This document shows, piece after piece, positions 14,589-14,840 of a stretch of 14,840 nucleotides of DNA. The notes beneath the pieces were generated by a model that ran no database searches, had not been told where the DNA came from, and saw nothing but the letters and a program-made list of their open reading frames with translations. A program made the position numbers and the translations under genes. Origin of the DNA: Clostridium sp. CAG:253. Its GTDB lineage: Bacteria > Bacillota > Clostridia > Lachnospirales > Lachnospiraceae. Location: the NCBI GenBank assembly GCA_000436755.1, contig FR887314.1, positions 150,895 through 165,734 on the forward strand. Direction: 5' to 3'. Numbering within the stretch: the stretch's first letter is position 1; every line of letters starts with the position of its first letter.

Positions 14589-14840
14589 TTATTCGGCAGG
14601 TGTTATAAGACTATAGTTGCCGGATAGTAGTGTTTTTATAAGCTGTTCTTCTGTTTTTATTTCGTGTTCGGTAATGATTCCGCCATGCGCAAGGTCTTCT
14701 TTTTCATGAAAATCACTTCCGGAAGTCATGATAAGGTCGTGTTCATATGCCCATGCGTAAGTTTTGTCATTGTTGCTGTCGTGTCTTAGATTTCCGTTAT
14801 AGACCTCGGCACCGTCAAGAAGAACAGGATTTACAGGCTC
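14589..14840 (-). CDS. PHP-domain metal-dependent phosphoesterase, 5' part outside window
   Basis: The frame is open to the right edge; only the last 83 residues are in the window. They read DGAEVYNGNLRHDSNND, then AYEHDLIMTSGSDFHEKED and a stop at 14589-14591. The SDFH motif and the preceding TSG match the last metal-binding strand of PHP-domain phosphoesterases such as the histidinol-phosphatase-like group. It lies upstream of the YihY-like gene in the same direction. The family is clear, the substrate is not. Confidence 0.85.
   Translation of the reverse strand, partial: EPVNPVLLDGAEVYNGNLRHDSNNDKTYAWAYEHDLIMTSGSDFHEKEDLAHGGIITEHEIKTEEQLIKTLLSGNYSLITPAE

Noticed and set aside
1-14840. CRISPR arrays, tRNA or rRNA genes, insertion sequences and phage genes
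   Set aside because: I saw no regularly spaced repeat array, no RNA gene signature, and no transposase, integrase or phage protein; the only tandem repeats are the short ones listed.

Overview
The window is low-GC DNA with Gram-positive style ribosome binding sites (AGGAGG-type) and densely packed operons. Gene content (LytTR/GHKL regulators, zinc-ribbon/YARHG proteins, a Gld-like ABC system with a DUF4340 partner, a SpoIID/LytB-domain protein) points to a Firmicute of the class Clostridia, most plausibly Lachnospiraceae. This is inferred from family content; there is no rRNA or other phylogenetic marker to confirm it.

Region 1 (1-5158, + strand): the 3' part of a LytTR response regulator gene overlaps a gene for a short GHKL histidine kinase with a single membrane segment. 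Next comes a regulatory gap with two 16-bp direct repeats exactly 20 bp apart, placed just upstream of a good -10 box with no good -35, as expected for a LytTR-activated promoter. Downstream are two overlapping half-size ABC exporter genes (membrane domain plus ATPase). The first is broken by a perfect 20-bp tandem duplication near its 5' end. Removing one copy restores one continuous frame from a well-placed start at 1456. The likely sense is a signal-controlled heterodimeric exporter in an OFF or mutated state.

Region 2 (5159-6200, + strand): a strong promoter overlapped by a dyad, the remnant of a response-regulator receiver domain (early stop and missing centre), an intact cyclophilin-type peptidyl-prolyl isomerase, and a hairpin terminator.

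Region 3 (6214-7673, - strand): a two-gene operon of zinc-ribbon membrane proteins. One has an N-terminal zinc ribbon, one membrane segment, adjacent basic and acidic tracts and a C-terminal YARHG domain. The other has four membrane segments and a C-terminal zinc ribbon.

Region 4 (7804-13645, + strand): a tight cluster encoding an ABC-2 ATPase with a long charged tail, its permease, a GldG-like auxiliary membrane protein, a DUF4340 protein, and a membrane-anchored SpoIID/LytB-domain protein, probably acting on the cell wall. The last carries a 27-bp in-frame tandem duplication and a strong hairpin inside its first 90 bases.

Region 5 (13644-14840, - strand): the 3' part of a PHP-domain gene followed by a YihY/BrkB-family membrane protein gene, whose stop codon lies inside its own terminator hairpin.

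The points most worth a second look are the LytTR operator, the frame-breaking 20-bp duplication in the exporter it should control, the second tandem duplication in the SpoIID-like gene, and the intragenic hairpin at 12055-12085.
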